64,000 nt of DNA from Ferrovibrio sp965278975 (GCF_965278975.1 NZ_OZ257126.1:124001-188000); one strand, 5' to 3'. Positions 45,819-54,781 are shown, numbered from the stretch's first letter. Numbers and translations: made by a program. Notes: a model not told the origin generated them from the sequence alone.

Positions 45819-46826
45819 TCAGGCCGGCGCTGCATCGCGCGGGCTGCGGGCATATTCATTCATCGCGCCGCCATCGCCTTCGAAGCCACGCGGATTGTAG
45901 CCGCAGCCCTGGCACATTTCAGGTTCGCGCTGGCGGAATTCCTCCATCCATTGCGCCACGCCCTGGCTCTGCCAGGCGGAGGTAAAACTCTGATGCTCCA
46001 GGCTGGTGCGGTCGAAATACGCCGTATCGTTGGTGACGCAGCAGGGCGTGAGCAGCCCTTCCACGGTGCAGTAAGCGGCATTGAGCGGCCGGTGGCAGCG
46101 TTTGCCGCTTGGCTGCATGCCAGGCGCGGTCACGATCATGCATTGCTGCGCACCGCGCAGCCGTGCGCGCTCGATAATCTCAACCCCGCGCGCAATATCG
46201 CTCTGATCAAGACCAAGCATGTTGGTGCTGGCGGCATAGCTGACCAGCGGCTGCACCTCGATCACCTTGGTGCCGATGCCGATCAGGTAATCGAGCAGAC
46301 CTTCCAGCCGGCCCATATTCATCCGGCTCAGCACGATTGAAACAGTGAGGCCGGGAAACAGACGCAGCAAACCGACGAGCTGCTTCTTGAGTTTCTCGGC
46401 ATCGGTACCGGCACGGGTGATGGCCGCCCCTTCCTGGTCCAGCGCATCAACTGAAACGCTTAAATGGCGCAAGCCGCGCTGCGCCAGCCGCATGTAATAG
46501 GCGATGTCACGCACCAGGGCATTGGTGTTGAAGCTCACCAGATCGAACTTGCCGCTCTCCAGCGCGATATCCAGCAGCTGCGGCAGCTTGGGATGAATCG
46601 TCGGTTCGCCAACGCCCTGCAACACGGCGACATCGGCCAGCGGCGCATTCTGGATCACGGCGCGGAAGCGCTGCACCGGCATATGGCGGTTGTGCCATTC
46701 ATCGGCCTGCATTGCCACGGTGCGCGGACAGCCGGCGCATTTCAGATTGCAGCCGGTGGTGATTTCGATCTGCAATCGGCGCAGCTTGCGCGGCGCGGGA
46801 AATGGATTGGCGGCAGCGCGTGCCAT
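45819..46826 (-). CDS. Radical SAM protein with SPASM-like C-terminal cysteines
   Basis: 335-residue radical SAM enzyme. LQIEITTGCNLKCAGCPRTV carries the CxxxCxxC 4Fe-4S/SAM motif, VLQGVGEPTIHPKL is the GGEP-like SAM-binding strand, and SVDALDQEG follows. The C-terminal part has further cysteines (CHRPLNAAYCTVEG, CCVTN, CQGCGYNPRG) as in SPASM or twitch domains that hold an auxiliary cluster. Members modify peptides, sugars or act as dehydrogenases. I see no small peptide substrate gene beside it, so the function is open. ATG 46826. Confidence 0.9.
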   Translation of the reverse strand: MARAAANPFPAPRKLRRLQIEITTGCNLKCAGCPRTVAMQADEWHNRHMPVQRFRAVIQNAPLADVAVLQGVGEPTIHPKLPQLLDIALESGKFDLVSFNTNALVRDIAYYMRLAQRGLRHLSVSVDALDQEGAAITRAGTDAEKLKKQLVGLLRLFPGLTVSIVLSRMNMGRLEGLLDYLIGIGTKVIEVQPLVSYAASTNMLGLDQSDIARGVEIIERARLRGAQQCMIVTAPGMQPSGKRCHRPLNAAYCTVEGLLTPCCVTNDTAYFDRTSLEHQSFTSAWQSQGVAQWMEEFRQREPEMCQGCGYNPRGFEGDGGAMNEYARSPRDAAPA

Positions 46827-46885
46827 GATTCGAGGCTCCTTGGAGTAGGCACCTCGACCCTAATAAAATTCGTATATACTAGCCG

Positions 46886-46898
46886 TATCGGCCCGATA
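46886..46898. promoter_or_regulatory. Short palindrome upstream of the radical SAM gene
   Basis: TATCGGCCCGATA is a perfect 6+1+6 palindrome located 60 bp before the radical SAM start, in an AT-rich stretch with TATATA on either strand (46872-46878). Candidate operator; regulator unknown. Confidence 0.35.
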
Positions 46899-47041
46899 AA
46901 TTTGCGGTAACACACTGTAGTTACTATCAAAATTAGTCTCTTTTGGACAGAATTCGACTCCAACGCGGGCTCAACACCCGCTAAACATGAACGCGCCGCA
47001 TAATTTCCGCTGCGCCGTCGTATAAGTTCCCGTGCAGCAGC

Positions 47042-47069
47042 GCCAGTGCAACAGGGCCAGTGCAATAGG
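47042..47069 (+). repeat. 14-bp tandem duplication before the GAF-PAS gene
   Basis: GCCAGTGCAACAGG (47042-47055) is followed at once by GCCAGTGCAATAGG (47056-47069), one mismatch. It ends 18 bases before the GTG start of the next gene and may be a slippage duplication in the 5' leader. Confidence 0.6.
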
Positions 47070-47087
47070 ATGGGTTAGGAATAGTCA

Positions 47088-48158
47088 GTGTTCGACCAAT
47101 CGCGACAGGCCGTGGCACATGCCGTCAATGCAGCCGGCCTCCGTAATCTCTTCAATGCCGTGTGCCGTGATGCCCTGGATGCGACGCAGGCGACGCGTGC
47201 CAGCATCTGGTATTTCGAGCCCAATGGCAGCATCTCCTGCCAGCATCTGATCGACCGCCGTACCCCGAATGCACCGCCCGGCATGGTAATCGGCCGCGAG
47301 CATCATGCCGATTACCTCAACGCCATCCTGACCGAACGCGTCATCGCGGCCGAAGATGCCCGCAGGCATCCGGCAACGCGCTGCTTTGCACAGGGCTATT
47401 TCATCGACAACGATATCCACTCGCTGCTTGATTTCCTGATCAATGACCGCGAAGGCAATCCGGCGGCGATCCTCTGCTGCGAACAGACCAGCGCACCGCG
47501 GCAATGGCGCGAGCGCGATCTGGTGGCGCTCTACGGCCTAGCGGAATTCATTGCCGGCACGCTGCAATACCAGACCGGCAATGCGGCGCAGCGCGCGCTG
47601 TTCGAGCCTGACCTGCCATTCTATGATGATCCACTGCTGCTGGAAGTGGCGATCTACTGGGCTTCGAAGCGCAGTTCGCGTTTCGCACCGCATCGCGACG
47701 ATATTTCACCCATCGACCTGCCGCGCCGGTTGCTGCCGCATCTGGTGATCGCGGAATTGCTGCACGAACCTTTTGACGTGCGCTTCCGGCTGGTCGGCTC
47801 GCACATGGCGGAAAAGTTTGGCCGCGACTTTGCCGGCGAACGCATCAACGACGTGATGCGCGACGATTATGCCGCCTATATCCGTGGCCTGTTCCGCCGT
47901 GTTTTCGACACTGCCGGGCCGGTCTATTCCGAAAGCCCGTTCCGCTGGGACCATGGCGGGCATGGCCGCACGCGGCGCCTGATGCTGCCGCTGACCACGG
48001 ATGGCAGCAGCGTGTCGCAGGTCATGGTGCTGCAGGTCTGGCCCGAAGGCGAAGCCCACCATCTGCCACCCAGCGCCACGCCGATCAAAAGCAGTTCGCT
48101 CGACCGTGGCATCCTGCAATCCCTGCTGCTGCCGCGCCTCGACCGCGATGGCTACTAA
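47088..48158 (+). CDS. GAF and PAS_5 domain signalling protein
   Basis: 356 residues with no membrane segment. Residues 1-165 look like a GAF domain (TRASIWYFEPNGSISC, NDREGNPAAILCCEQ, RERDLVALYGLAEFIAG). From about residue 185 a PAS_5-type module, common in alphaproteobacteria, is visible: LLLEVAIYWASKRSS, the RRLLPHLVIAELLHEPFDVRFRL core and VGSHMAEKFGRDFAGERINDV. No kinase, cyclase or DNA-binding output domain is present, so it is a sensor/adaptor of unknown partner. GTG 47088 with AGGA upstream. Confidence 0.85.
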   Translation: MFDQSRQAVAHAVNAAGLRNLFNAVCRDALDATQATRASIWYFEPNGSISCQHLIDRRTPNAPPGMVIGREHHADYLNAILTERVIAAEDARRHPATRCFAQGYFIDNDIHSLLDFLINDREGNPAAILCCEQTSAPRQWRERDLVALYGLAEFIAGTLQYQTGNAAQRALFEPDLPFYDDPLLLEVAIYWASKRSSRFAPHRDDISPIDLPRRLLPHLVIAELLHEPFDVRFRLVGSHMAEKFGRDFAGERINDVMRDDYAAYIRGLFRRVFDTAGPVYSESPFRWDHGGHGRTRRLMLPLTTDGSSVSQVMVLQVWPEGEAHHLPPSATPIKSSSLDRGILQSLLLPRLDRDGY

Positions 48159-48251
48159 AAAATCTGCAAAAAAATATAGCACGATATAGCCCCCTATGAA
48201 GCTACCACCGTTAAATACTACCTTGAAGGTTTGAGAAAACAGCGACTAAAT

Positions 48252-48983
48252 TTATGAATGCGAGTTCTCGTCATTTTCGATTGCTTGACCAGGAGCTCGA
48301 GGGAAAGTGAATTCTTCACCTTGATTCTTTGCCAAAATTTCCAATCTATTCAATGCAAAATCAATATCCGTAAGGCAAGCACCGAACTCATGTGCGAGAG
48401 AGGTTGGATAATCGATGGAACATTGAGCTTGCGGGCTGTGCCCTAACAACTTCTCCACTCTCTCGTTAATTGCGAAAACATGACCAAAACTCCGCGCCAC
48501 AGCAGCACTCAACTCCGGAGGCAGAGTTCCTAAATTTGTTCCTATTGATTGATATAAACTGGTATCGATGCGTTTGATTGGCAGCATTGTTGTATATGTT
48601 ACCCTAGTAATTTGCAGTTCGCGTTGCATACGACCAATTACCATGCGTATCTGATGCAAAATAGCCCAAATCGCTCCAGCCACCTCTCGCCGATGACGTG
48701 CGCGCTCCTCATCTGCAACCGCCTTTAGTACATTCACTTCTTCTTTTGCTTGATCAATTTGCTCCCGTGCACTTTTTCTCGTTTGTCTAATCGTCAAGAG
48801 CGCTGCAAACAATGCAAGGAAGCCAGCGGAGAAACCACTCCACGCAGATTGCCAATCAAAAAGCCATTTGATTATTGGTGAACGCACAGGATCACCGACC
48901 AATGCACAACAAGTTGTTGACGCCCAAGCGGCAATGCCACCTGCAACGCCAAAACCCGCAACAAATCCTAAAAGCCACTGCAC
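48252..48983 (-). CDS. AT-rich orphan membrane protein with coiled coil
   Basis: 243 residues, family not recognised. Two hydrophobic segments near the N-terminus (about residues 4-28 and 47-65) are followed by a charged helix likely to form a coiled coil (RQTRKSAREQIDQAKEEV and on to about residue 100), then a mostly helical soluble part to the end. The gene is clearly AT-richer than everything around it and uses codons such as TTA, ATT and AAA that neighbours avoid, a sign of recent acquisition. It has no obvious partner. Membrane-plus-helix layouts like this occur in defence or effector proteins, but nothing here proves such a role. Confidence 0.75.
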   Translation of the reverse strand: MQWLLGFVAGFGVAGGIAAWASTTCCALVGDPVRSPIIKWLFDWQSAWSGFSAGFLALFAALLTIRQTRKSAREQIDQAKEEVNVLKAVADEERARHRREVAGAIWAILHQIRMVIGRMQRELQITRVTYTTMLPIKRIDTSLYQSIGTNLGTLPPELSAAVARSFGHVFAINERVEKLLGHSPQAQCSIDYPTSLAHEFGACLTDIDFALNRLEILAKNQGEEFTFPRAPGQAIENDENSHS

Positions 48984-49074
48984 GATTTATCTCCATGGCA
49001 ATGACACAGAAAAATATACCCAAACATAAGGCTGGAATCCTAATTATAGAAAATGAAAGACCTAGTCGGCCATT

Positions 49075-50739
49075 TCAGACACGGTAGCTCTGCACCAGAT
49101 GGGCCAGCTTGGCGGCCTGATCTGCGAGCGCCTGGGCCGAGGCTGCACTCTCCTCGATCAGGGCGCCATTGCGCTGGGTCAGTTCGTCCATGCTGGTGAC
49201 AGCGGTATTCACCTGCTCCAGACCATTGGATTGTTCCAGGCTGGCGGCCGAGATTTCCGCCACAATATCGCTCACCTTCTTGATGGCGCTGAGGATTTCA
49301 TGCAACGCGGAGCCGGTGCGGCCGACCAGTTCGGCACCGGTCTTCACCTGGGCATTTGATTCCGAGATCAGCGCCTTGATGTCCTTCGACGCACTGGCCG
49401 ACCGCTGTGCCAGCGCCCGCACTTCCTGCGCCACGACAGCGAAACCCTTGCCGGCCTCGCCGGCGCGCGCCGCCTCGACCGAGGCGTTCAGCGCCAGCAG
49501 GTTGGTCTGGAACGCGATCTCGTCGATCAGGCCGACGATATCGGAAATCTTGCGCGCGCTTTCCTCGATCCGGCTGACCGCCGCCACCGCATCATTCACC
49601 ACAGCGCCGCCGCGCTCGCCGGTATCGCGTGCCGCCTGGCTGAGCTGGTTGGCGGCCTGGGCATTATCGGCATTCTGCTTCACCGTGGCGGTGATCTGGT
49701 GCATCGAGGCTGCTGTCTGCTCGATGCTGGCAGCCTGGCTTTCGGTGCGCGCTGACATGTCACGGCTGCCCGATGAAATCTCATCCGTGGCTGTGGCAAT
49801 GGCCACCGAGGCAACTTTCAGGGACTTGATCACGTCACCGGTGGAGTCGAGCAATTCGTTGATGCCCTGGCAGAGTTCGCGGATATCGCCCTTCAACTCC
49901 ACAAGATCGATCCGCTGAGTCAGGTCGTTGGCGCGGGCAGCAGCCACCACCTTGTCCACCGCCTGGCGCATCAATTGCGCTGCCTTCACCTGCGCGGTCA
50001 CATCAGTGGCGAATTTCACCACCTTATAGGGCCGGCCGGAAGCATCGAGGATCGGATTATAGGTGGCTTGAATCCAGACCTCCTTGCCGCCCTTGCCGAC
50101 GCGGCGGTATTGTCCGGCATCATATTCGCCGCGATGCAGCTTAGCCCAGAAATCCCGATAGGCCTGACTCTCGGCATAGGCCGGCTCGACGAACAGGCGG
50201 TGATGCTTGCCGCGCGCCTCTTCCAGGCTATAGCCGAGCACGGCGAGGAAAGCCTCGTTGGCATCCAGCACGATGCCATCCAGGGTGAAGCTGATCATGC
50301 CCTGCGATTTGCTGATTGCCGAAAGCTGGCCTTCGAAATCAGCGGCGCGCTGCTTCTGCTCGGTTATATCGGCGGCGATCTTCACCACCCGCACCGGCCT
50401 GCCCTGCTTGTCGAAGATCGGATTGTAGCTGGCCTGAATCCAGATTTCCTTGCCGCCCTTGCCAAGCCGCAGATATTGCCCGGTATCGTATTCGCCGCGC
50501 CGCAGCTTCTCCCAGAAGCCGCGATACTCGGGGCTCGCCTTGTAGTCCGGGGTGACGAAAATGCTGTGATGCTTGCCCTGCACTTCAGCCAGGGTGTAGC
50601 CCATCGATTTGAGGAAATTCTCGTTGGCAAAAAGGATGGTGCCATCGAGATCGAACTCGATCATGCCCTGAGAGCGGTTGATGGCCTCGAATCTTGCGGC
50701 GGCGAGTTCTTCCGCCTTGTTCGCAAACAGACCAAACAT
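49075..50739 (-). CDS. Soluble methyl-accepting chemotaxis protein with duplicated PAS domains
   Basis: 554 residues with no membrane segment, so a cytoplasmic receptor. Two PAS domains in tandem (about residues 20-130 and 142-252) are close copies: each has a QGMI(E/S)F start, ANE(N/A)FL, GKHH, FWxKLxRGEYD and GKGGKE(I/V)WIQA segments. A short linker leads to a signalling domain with MHQITATVKQN-type methylation helices and the hairpin tip EIAFQTNLLALNASVEAARAG. PAS copies of this type often bind haem or FAD for redox or oxygen sensing, but no ligand can be read from sequence. No che genes are adjacent. ATG 50739. Confidence 0.93.
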   Translation of the reverse strand: MFGLFANKAEELAAARFEAINRSQGMIEFDLDGTILFANENFLKSMGYTLAEVQGKHHSIFVTPDYKASPEYRGFWEKLRRGEYDTGQYLRLGKGGKEIWIQASYNPIFDKQGRPVRVVKIAADITEQKQRAADFEGQLSAISKSQGMISFTLDGIVLDANEAFLAVLGYSLEEARGKHHRLFVEPAYAESQAYRDFWAKLHRGEYDAGQYRRVGKGGKEVWIQATYNPILDASGRPYKVVKFATDVTAQVKAAQLMRQAVDKVVAAARANDLTQRIDLVELKGDIRELCQGINELLDSTGDVIKSLKVASVAIATATDEISSGSRDMSARTESQAASIEQTAASMHQITATVKQNADNAQAANQLSQAARDTGERGGAVVNDAVAAVSRIEESARKISDIVGLIDEIAFQTNLLALNASVEAARAGEAGKGFAVVAQEVRALAQRSASASKDIKALISESNAQVKTGAELVGRTGSALHEILSAIKKVSDIVAEISAASLEQSNGLEQVNTAVTSMDELTQRNGALIEESAASAQALADQAAKLAHLVQSYRV

Positions 50740-50951
50740 CCCTCACCCCCATCTTTTATCCAGTCCAGCCGCCAAGGGTTCTTAAGGCAAAGCTAAAGCG
50801 TATCTGATGGCGGCATGCTGTCATTTGGTAGTATTTACTTGATTAATATCAACATATTAGTTGCCGAGCCACGTTTATCTTTGTTTATTTCGCCACAGGG
50901 ATGAGTACAGGCTCAGACATATCTCTGCCCGAGTCTCCCCCTTCAGGGCCG

Positions 50952-52106
50952 TCAGCGCTTTTCCGCGCGGTACTGGTCCAGTGCCCGCTGCAGCAATGGC
51001 CGCAGGTTGTTGGGGTAGGTGTGCCCGGAATCATGAAACACGCAGGTTACCCGCGCTTCCGCCGCCATCAGGCGTGAACAGGCTTCATCCTGGGTCTCCG
51101 CCAGGCGATAGACTGGCAGATCCTGCTTGCCGTAAGTCAGGATGAGCTGGCCCTGCCGGAAATACTTGCCGATCTCTTCCGGCTGCAAAAAGCTGGTCAT
51201 GCTGGGAATCAGTATCTGGTGGAAATTGCCGAACTGGCCGCCATCAGGAACGTAATAACCAGACAGCACCGCCGTCACCGCCAGATTGGCCACCGCGCCG
51301 ACAATCATCGCCGCTCCGCCACCCTGCGACAGGCCAACCACCAGCACCGCATCGGACACCGTCTTGAGATACAGCGCGGTCTCGATCAATTCCTCGATAT
51401 ACCAGTAGGAATAGATGCTGTTGATCCCGATCAGCGATGTGTAGAGATAGTCGAAATTGACGCGATGATCCTTATAGACGATCTGGCGCGTATCATGATT
51501 CGGCTTCACATAGACCAGCGTGGTGCACGGCACCTGCGCGAACAGATCGCCATGGTAGCCTTCGCCAAGCAATATCTGCGAAGCCAGGTCGGTGCCGCTG
51601 CCAGGCACAATCAGCGAAGCGCAATTGCGGATCTCGGCGCGCTTGGCAAGAAAATGCACCCGGGTCCAGCCGAAGTCGAAAATATGCAGATAGGCATTGT
51701 CGAGCCGGCGCACGGTATAGGATTGCAGGCTGCCCCCCAAACGGCCGCGATTGGACTCCAGGAATACCTCGTCCAGCGGCGCGGCACTATTCTTCGGACT
51801 GACATCACGCGGCAGCACCGACAGCAGATTGGGACGTGCCAGCCGCGGGCCTTCGAAGAGCGGGCCGACCGCTTCATCGAACAGCAGTTCATCGCGGGTG
51901 GCGACCTTGTATTGCCGGGTAGGCAGCAGTGGGTCGCGCCCGATGACGCTGCGCTTCACTTCGCGCAGCGGCCAGGCGATCTCGTCAAGTACACCCTGGC
52001 CGAAAGGCTGCAGGCCGATGAACAACCCCGAGACAAAAATCAGATACGTTGCTGCCGCAACCGACGCCAGAGCGCCAACCCAACGGACGCTCTTCCTGAA
52101 CCACAT
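50952..52106 (-). CDS. Membrane-anchored alpha/beta-hydrolase-like protein
   Basis: 384 residues from ATG 52106; two in-frame TTG codons upstream abut the GGGAGAGGG and are less likely. One N-terminal hydrophobic segment (about residues 10-32) should anchor it in the inner membrane with the bulk in the periplasm. The C-terminal half has a nucleophile-elbow motif GLSQGGGAAMI and, near the end, FHDSGHTYPNNL with a candidate catalytic His, fitting an alpha/beta hydrolase; an acid residue such as the Asp in KQDLPV would complete the triad. Substrate and family name unknown. It stands alone, with AT-rich DNA upstream. Confidence 0.78.
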   Translation of the reverse strand: MWFRKSVRWVGALASVAAATYLIFVSGLFIGLQPFGQGVLDEIAWPLREVKRSVIGRDPLLPTRQYKVATRDELLFDEAVGPLFEGPRLARPNLLSVLPRDVSPKNSAAPLDEVFLESNRGRLGGSLQSYTVRRLDNAYLHIFDFGWTRVHFLAKRAEIRNCASLIVPGSGTDLASQILLGEGYHGDLFAQVPCTTLVYVKPNHDTRQIVYKDHRVNFDYLYTSLIGINSIYSYWYIEELIETALYLKTVSDAVLVVGLSQGGGAAMIVGAVANLAVTAVLSGYYVPDGGQFGNFHQILIPSMTSFLQPEEIGKYFRQGQLILTYGKQDLPVYRLAETQDEACSRLMAAEARVTCVFHDSGHTYPNNLRPLLQRALDQYRAEKR

Positions 52107-52422
52107 CTTGAGCAACAACCCTCTCCCCAGGCATCATGTGCCGCCAGGACCCAACCCAATATTTCGACGCGCCACGTCCGCTGAAAATACCAATCGGACA
52201 CGGTCATTATCTGAATTTACAATCTATAGGAAATACTTCTGGCAATAAATATTCAGTGATGCCCAGATTCAGCAACCTGTGGAATGGTTTCCCGCGCGGA
52301 TCACGATGCGCTTCCGGCCTCAACCAGTATGCTCGGAACAGCCCGGACCGGACTTCTGGCCGGATCGGAACGCGATGCTGCCAGAGGCAATCATGCTGCC
52401 GGGCAGGCTATATTTTGGAAAA
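52107..52422. other. 316-bp non-coding region before tRNA-Glu
   Basis: Contains the upstream region of the hydrolase gene. 52190-52265 is AT-rich; the remainder is GC-rich without ORF-like codon pattern. I see no transposon ends, attachment-site duplication or clear hairpin here. Confidence 0.4.
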
Positions 52423-52498
52423 TGGCGTCCCCACGGGGATTCGAACCCCGGTTTACGCCGTGAGAGGGCGTCGTCCTGGGCCTCTAGACGATGGGGAC
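52423..52498 (-). tRNA. tRNA-Glu (CTC)
   Basis: Read on the minus strand from 52498: acceptor GTCCCCA pairs perfectly with TGGGGAC, followed by discriminator G and encoded CCA (52423-52425). The anticodon stem ACGCC/GGCGT encloses loop CTCTCAC, giving anticodon CTC, and the T-arm GGTTCGAATCC is canonical. 76 nt including CCA. Confidence 0.97.
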
Positions 52499-52773
52499 CT
52501 GGGGGCGCGGCCACTGAAGGCATCGCCATGCCGGGTCTGCGCGGCGCCGGCATGGCCGGGGGCTGCGCGAGGCGGCCCTCTGATACTAGAGCCGGGCCGG
52601 GGGTGCAAGGGCTTTCCGGCCGACGCCCCGGTTTTCGCCCAAGCCCTTCCGGCTTCGGCGCTTTTCCGCCATGCATTTTTTCCGGCAGACGCTTGCAATG
52701 GCAAAACGGCTGAGTATAGTCCGCCCCTGCAACGCGGCGCCCCCTGATGGGTGCGGGTCGCGGGGCCGTCCGA

Positions 52774-52848
52774 GCGGGCGTAGCTCAGGGGTAGAGCACA
52801 ACCTTGCCAAGGTTGGGGTCGTGAGTTCGAATCTCATCGCCCGCTCCA
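52774..52848 (+). tRNA. tRNA-Gly (GCC)
   Basis: Acceptor GCGGGCG (52774-52780) pairs with CGCCCGC, followed by discriminator T and encoded CCA (52846-52848). The D-arm AGCTCAGGGGTAGAGC, anticodon loop TTGCCAA (GCC) and T-arm GAGTTCGAATCTC are all standard. 75 nt including CCA. It lies 107 bases before hrcA. Confidence 0.97.
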
Positions 52849-52954
52849 TTTTCTCTCCGGAAATTCAGGGCTTTCTGCGCGTCGGCGCCGGGCTTTGTGC
52901 TGTCTGCGGCGTGGCGCGGTTGACGCTCGCCCGGGCAATCCCCATTCTTCCCGC

Positions 52955-54007
52955 ATGATCAAGGAAATCGGCCAGCGCAACCGCGAGATTCTGCGCCTCG
53001 TGGTAGAAACCTATATGGCGACCGGCGAGCCGGTCGGCTCGCGCCTGCTGTCCAAGAAGCTCGACCTCAAGCTGTCGCCGGCCAGTATCCGCAACACCAT
53101 GGCCGACCTGGAGGATGCCGGGCTGCTGTTCGCGCCCCATACCTCGGCCGGCCGGCTGCCGACCGAGAGCGGCCTGCGGCTGTTCGTCGATGGCCTGCTC
53201 CAGGTCGGCGACCTCACCCGCGATGAACGCTCGGCGATCGAGAATCGCTGCGCCGCCTCGGGCCGCGGCTTCCAGGAAGTGCTGACCGAAGCCACCGCCG
53301 CGCTTTCCGGGCTCTCTGGCCATGCCGGCCTGGTGGTGGCGCCGAAGGTGGATGCGCCTTTGCGCCAGGTGGAATTCGTCCCCGTAGGCCCGGGCCAGGC
53401 CCTGGTGGTGCTGGTGAGCGAGAATGGCCAGGTCGAAAACCGCATGATCGAGATGCCGCTCGGCATGAGCCAGGCGGCCCTGGCCGAGGCCGCGCAGTTC
53501 CTCTCCCGCCGCCTCAAGGGCCGCACCATCGATCTGGCGCGCGAAGAGGTGCTGAGTGAACTCACCACCCGGCGCGCCGAGCTGGACCAGCTCACCTCCA
53601 AGGTAGTAGAGGCCGGCCTGGCGGTATGGGGCGGCGAGCCGTCGCTGCAGGGCCGCAATACCGGCGGCACGCTGATCGTGCGCGGTTCCGCCAACCTGCT
53701 CGACGACGTGGCGGCGATGGCCGACCTGGAACGCATCCGCTCGCTGATGGAAGAGCTGGAAAACACCGAGGAAATGCTGCGCCTGATCGACCTCACCCAT
53801 GGCAGCGAGGGCGTGCGCATCTTCATCGGCTCGGAAAATACCCTGTTCCGCCAGGCCGGCTGTTCGCTGATCGTGGCGCCGCTGCAGAACCAGCAGCAGC
53901 GCATCGTCGGCGCCATTGGCGTGATCGGCCCCACCCGCATGAATTATGCCCGCCTGGTGCCGATGGTGGATTTCACCGCCCAGGTGGTGGGCCGCCTGAT
54001 CGGTTGA
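52955..54007 (+). CDS. hrcA: Heat-inducible transcriptional repressor HrcA
   Basis: 350 residues from ATG 52955 (MIKEIGQRNREIL), preferred to a longer frame whose extra residues are not family-like. N-terminal winged-helix region with TGEPVGSRLLSK, SPASIRNTMADLEDAGLL and HTSAGRLPTE, then the GAF-like and regulatory domains (GPGQALVVLVSENGQVENRM, GLRLFVDGLL). HrcA represses chaperone genes by binding the CIRCE palindrome, usually in front of groESL. I find no CIRCE element in this window, so its targets lie elsewhere. Followed by grpE 108 bases on, as in many alphaproteobacteria. Confidence 0.96.
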   Translation: MIKEIGQRNREILRLVVETYMATGEPVGSRLLSKKLDLKLSPASIRNTMADLEDAGLLFAPHTSAGRLPTESGLRLFVDGLLQVGDLTRDERSAIENRCAASGRGFQEVLTEATAALSGLSGHAGLVVAPKVDAPLRQVEFVPVGPGQALVVLVSENGQVENRMIEMPLGMSQAALAEAAQFLSRRLKGRTIDLAREEVLSELTTRRAELDQLTSKVVEAGLAVWGGEPSLQGRNTGGTLIVRGSANLLDDVAAMADLERIRSLMEELENTEEMLRLIDLTHGSEGVRIFIGSENTLFRQAGCSLIVAPLQNQQQRIVGAIGVIGPTRMNYARLVPMVDFTAQVVGRLIG

Positions 54008-54115
54008 GACACGCGCGGCAGCCGCCGCCGGGTTGAGTGCACCCGGCGCAGCCGCTTGGTTGAAATTTGCCGCCCCCGCCCGTATATGCAGGGCCGCAGC
54101 CAATAGAGATGTAAC

Positions 54116-54736
54116 ATGACCACCCAGCCGACCCAGACCGCCCACGACAGCGTCCATTTCGACTCCGCCATCAATACCGAGCCGACCGCTGCCGGCGATG
54201 CCGCCCTGCTCGCCGCCGATCTCGCCAAGGCCCAGGCGGAAAGCGCCGAATTGAAGGACCGGTTGCTGCGCATGGCAGCGGAAACCGAGAATCTGCGCCG
54301 CCGCCTGGAGCGCGAGCGCGACGATGCGGTGAAATTCGCCTCGGCCAAATTCGCCAAGGACATCCTCTCAGTCGCCGATAATCTCGGCCGCGCGCTGCAG
54401 AACGCACCGAAGCCGGCGGAAGGCGATGCGGCAAAAACCGATCCGCTGAACAACCTGCTGGTCGGCATCGAAGCCACCGAGCGGGAACTGCTCAGCGTGT
54501 TCGAGCGTTTCGGCATCCAGCGCATCGACCCGCAGGGCCAGCGTTTCGATCCCAACCTACATCAGGCGATGTTCGAGGTGGAAAACCCGAACCTGCCGGC
54601 GGGCACCGTGTTCCAGGTGATTGCCGCCGGCTATGTGCAGCATGGCCGCCTGCTGCGCGCCGCCATGGTCGGCGTCACCAAGGGCGGGCCGCAGCCGGAC
54701 TCCACCACCGCCGGTAGCGTCGATACCAAGGCATAA
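54116..54736 (+). CDS. grpE: Nucleotide exchange factor GrpE
   Basis: 206-residue dimeric co-chaperone that releases ADP from DnaK. A charged, disordered-looking start precedes the long coiled-coil helix (AQAESAELKDRLLRMAAETE and on), then KFASAKFAKDILSVADNLGRAL and the C-terminal beta domain with GIQRIDPQGQRFDPNLHQAM and VIAAGYVQHGRLLRAAMV, all hallmark segments. ATG 54116, downstream of hrcA. Confidence 0.97.
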   Translation: MTTQPTQTAHDSVHFDSAINTEPTAAGDAALLAADLAKAQAESAELKDRLLRMAAETENLRRRLERERDDAVKFASAKFAKDILSVADNLGRALQNAPKPAEGDAAKTDPLNNLLVGIEATERELLSVFERFGIQRIDPQGQRFDPNLHQAMFEVENPNLPAGTVFQVIAAGYVQHGRLLRAAMVGVTKGGPQPDSTTAGSVDTKA

Positions 54737-54781
54737 TCCCGCCTTCAGTGTCACGGCGCCGTCACGTTAGGCGGCGATAAC

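Noticed and set aside
52423..52848. Integrated element between the two tRNA genes
   Set aside because: No integrase, no duplicated tRNA 3' end and only 275 bases between them.
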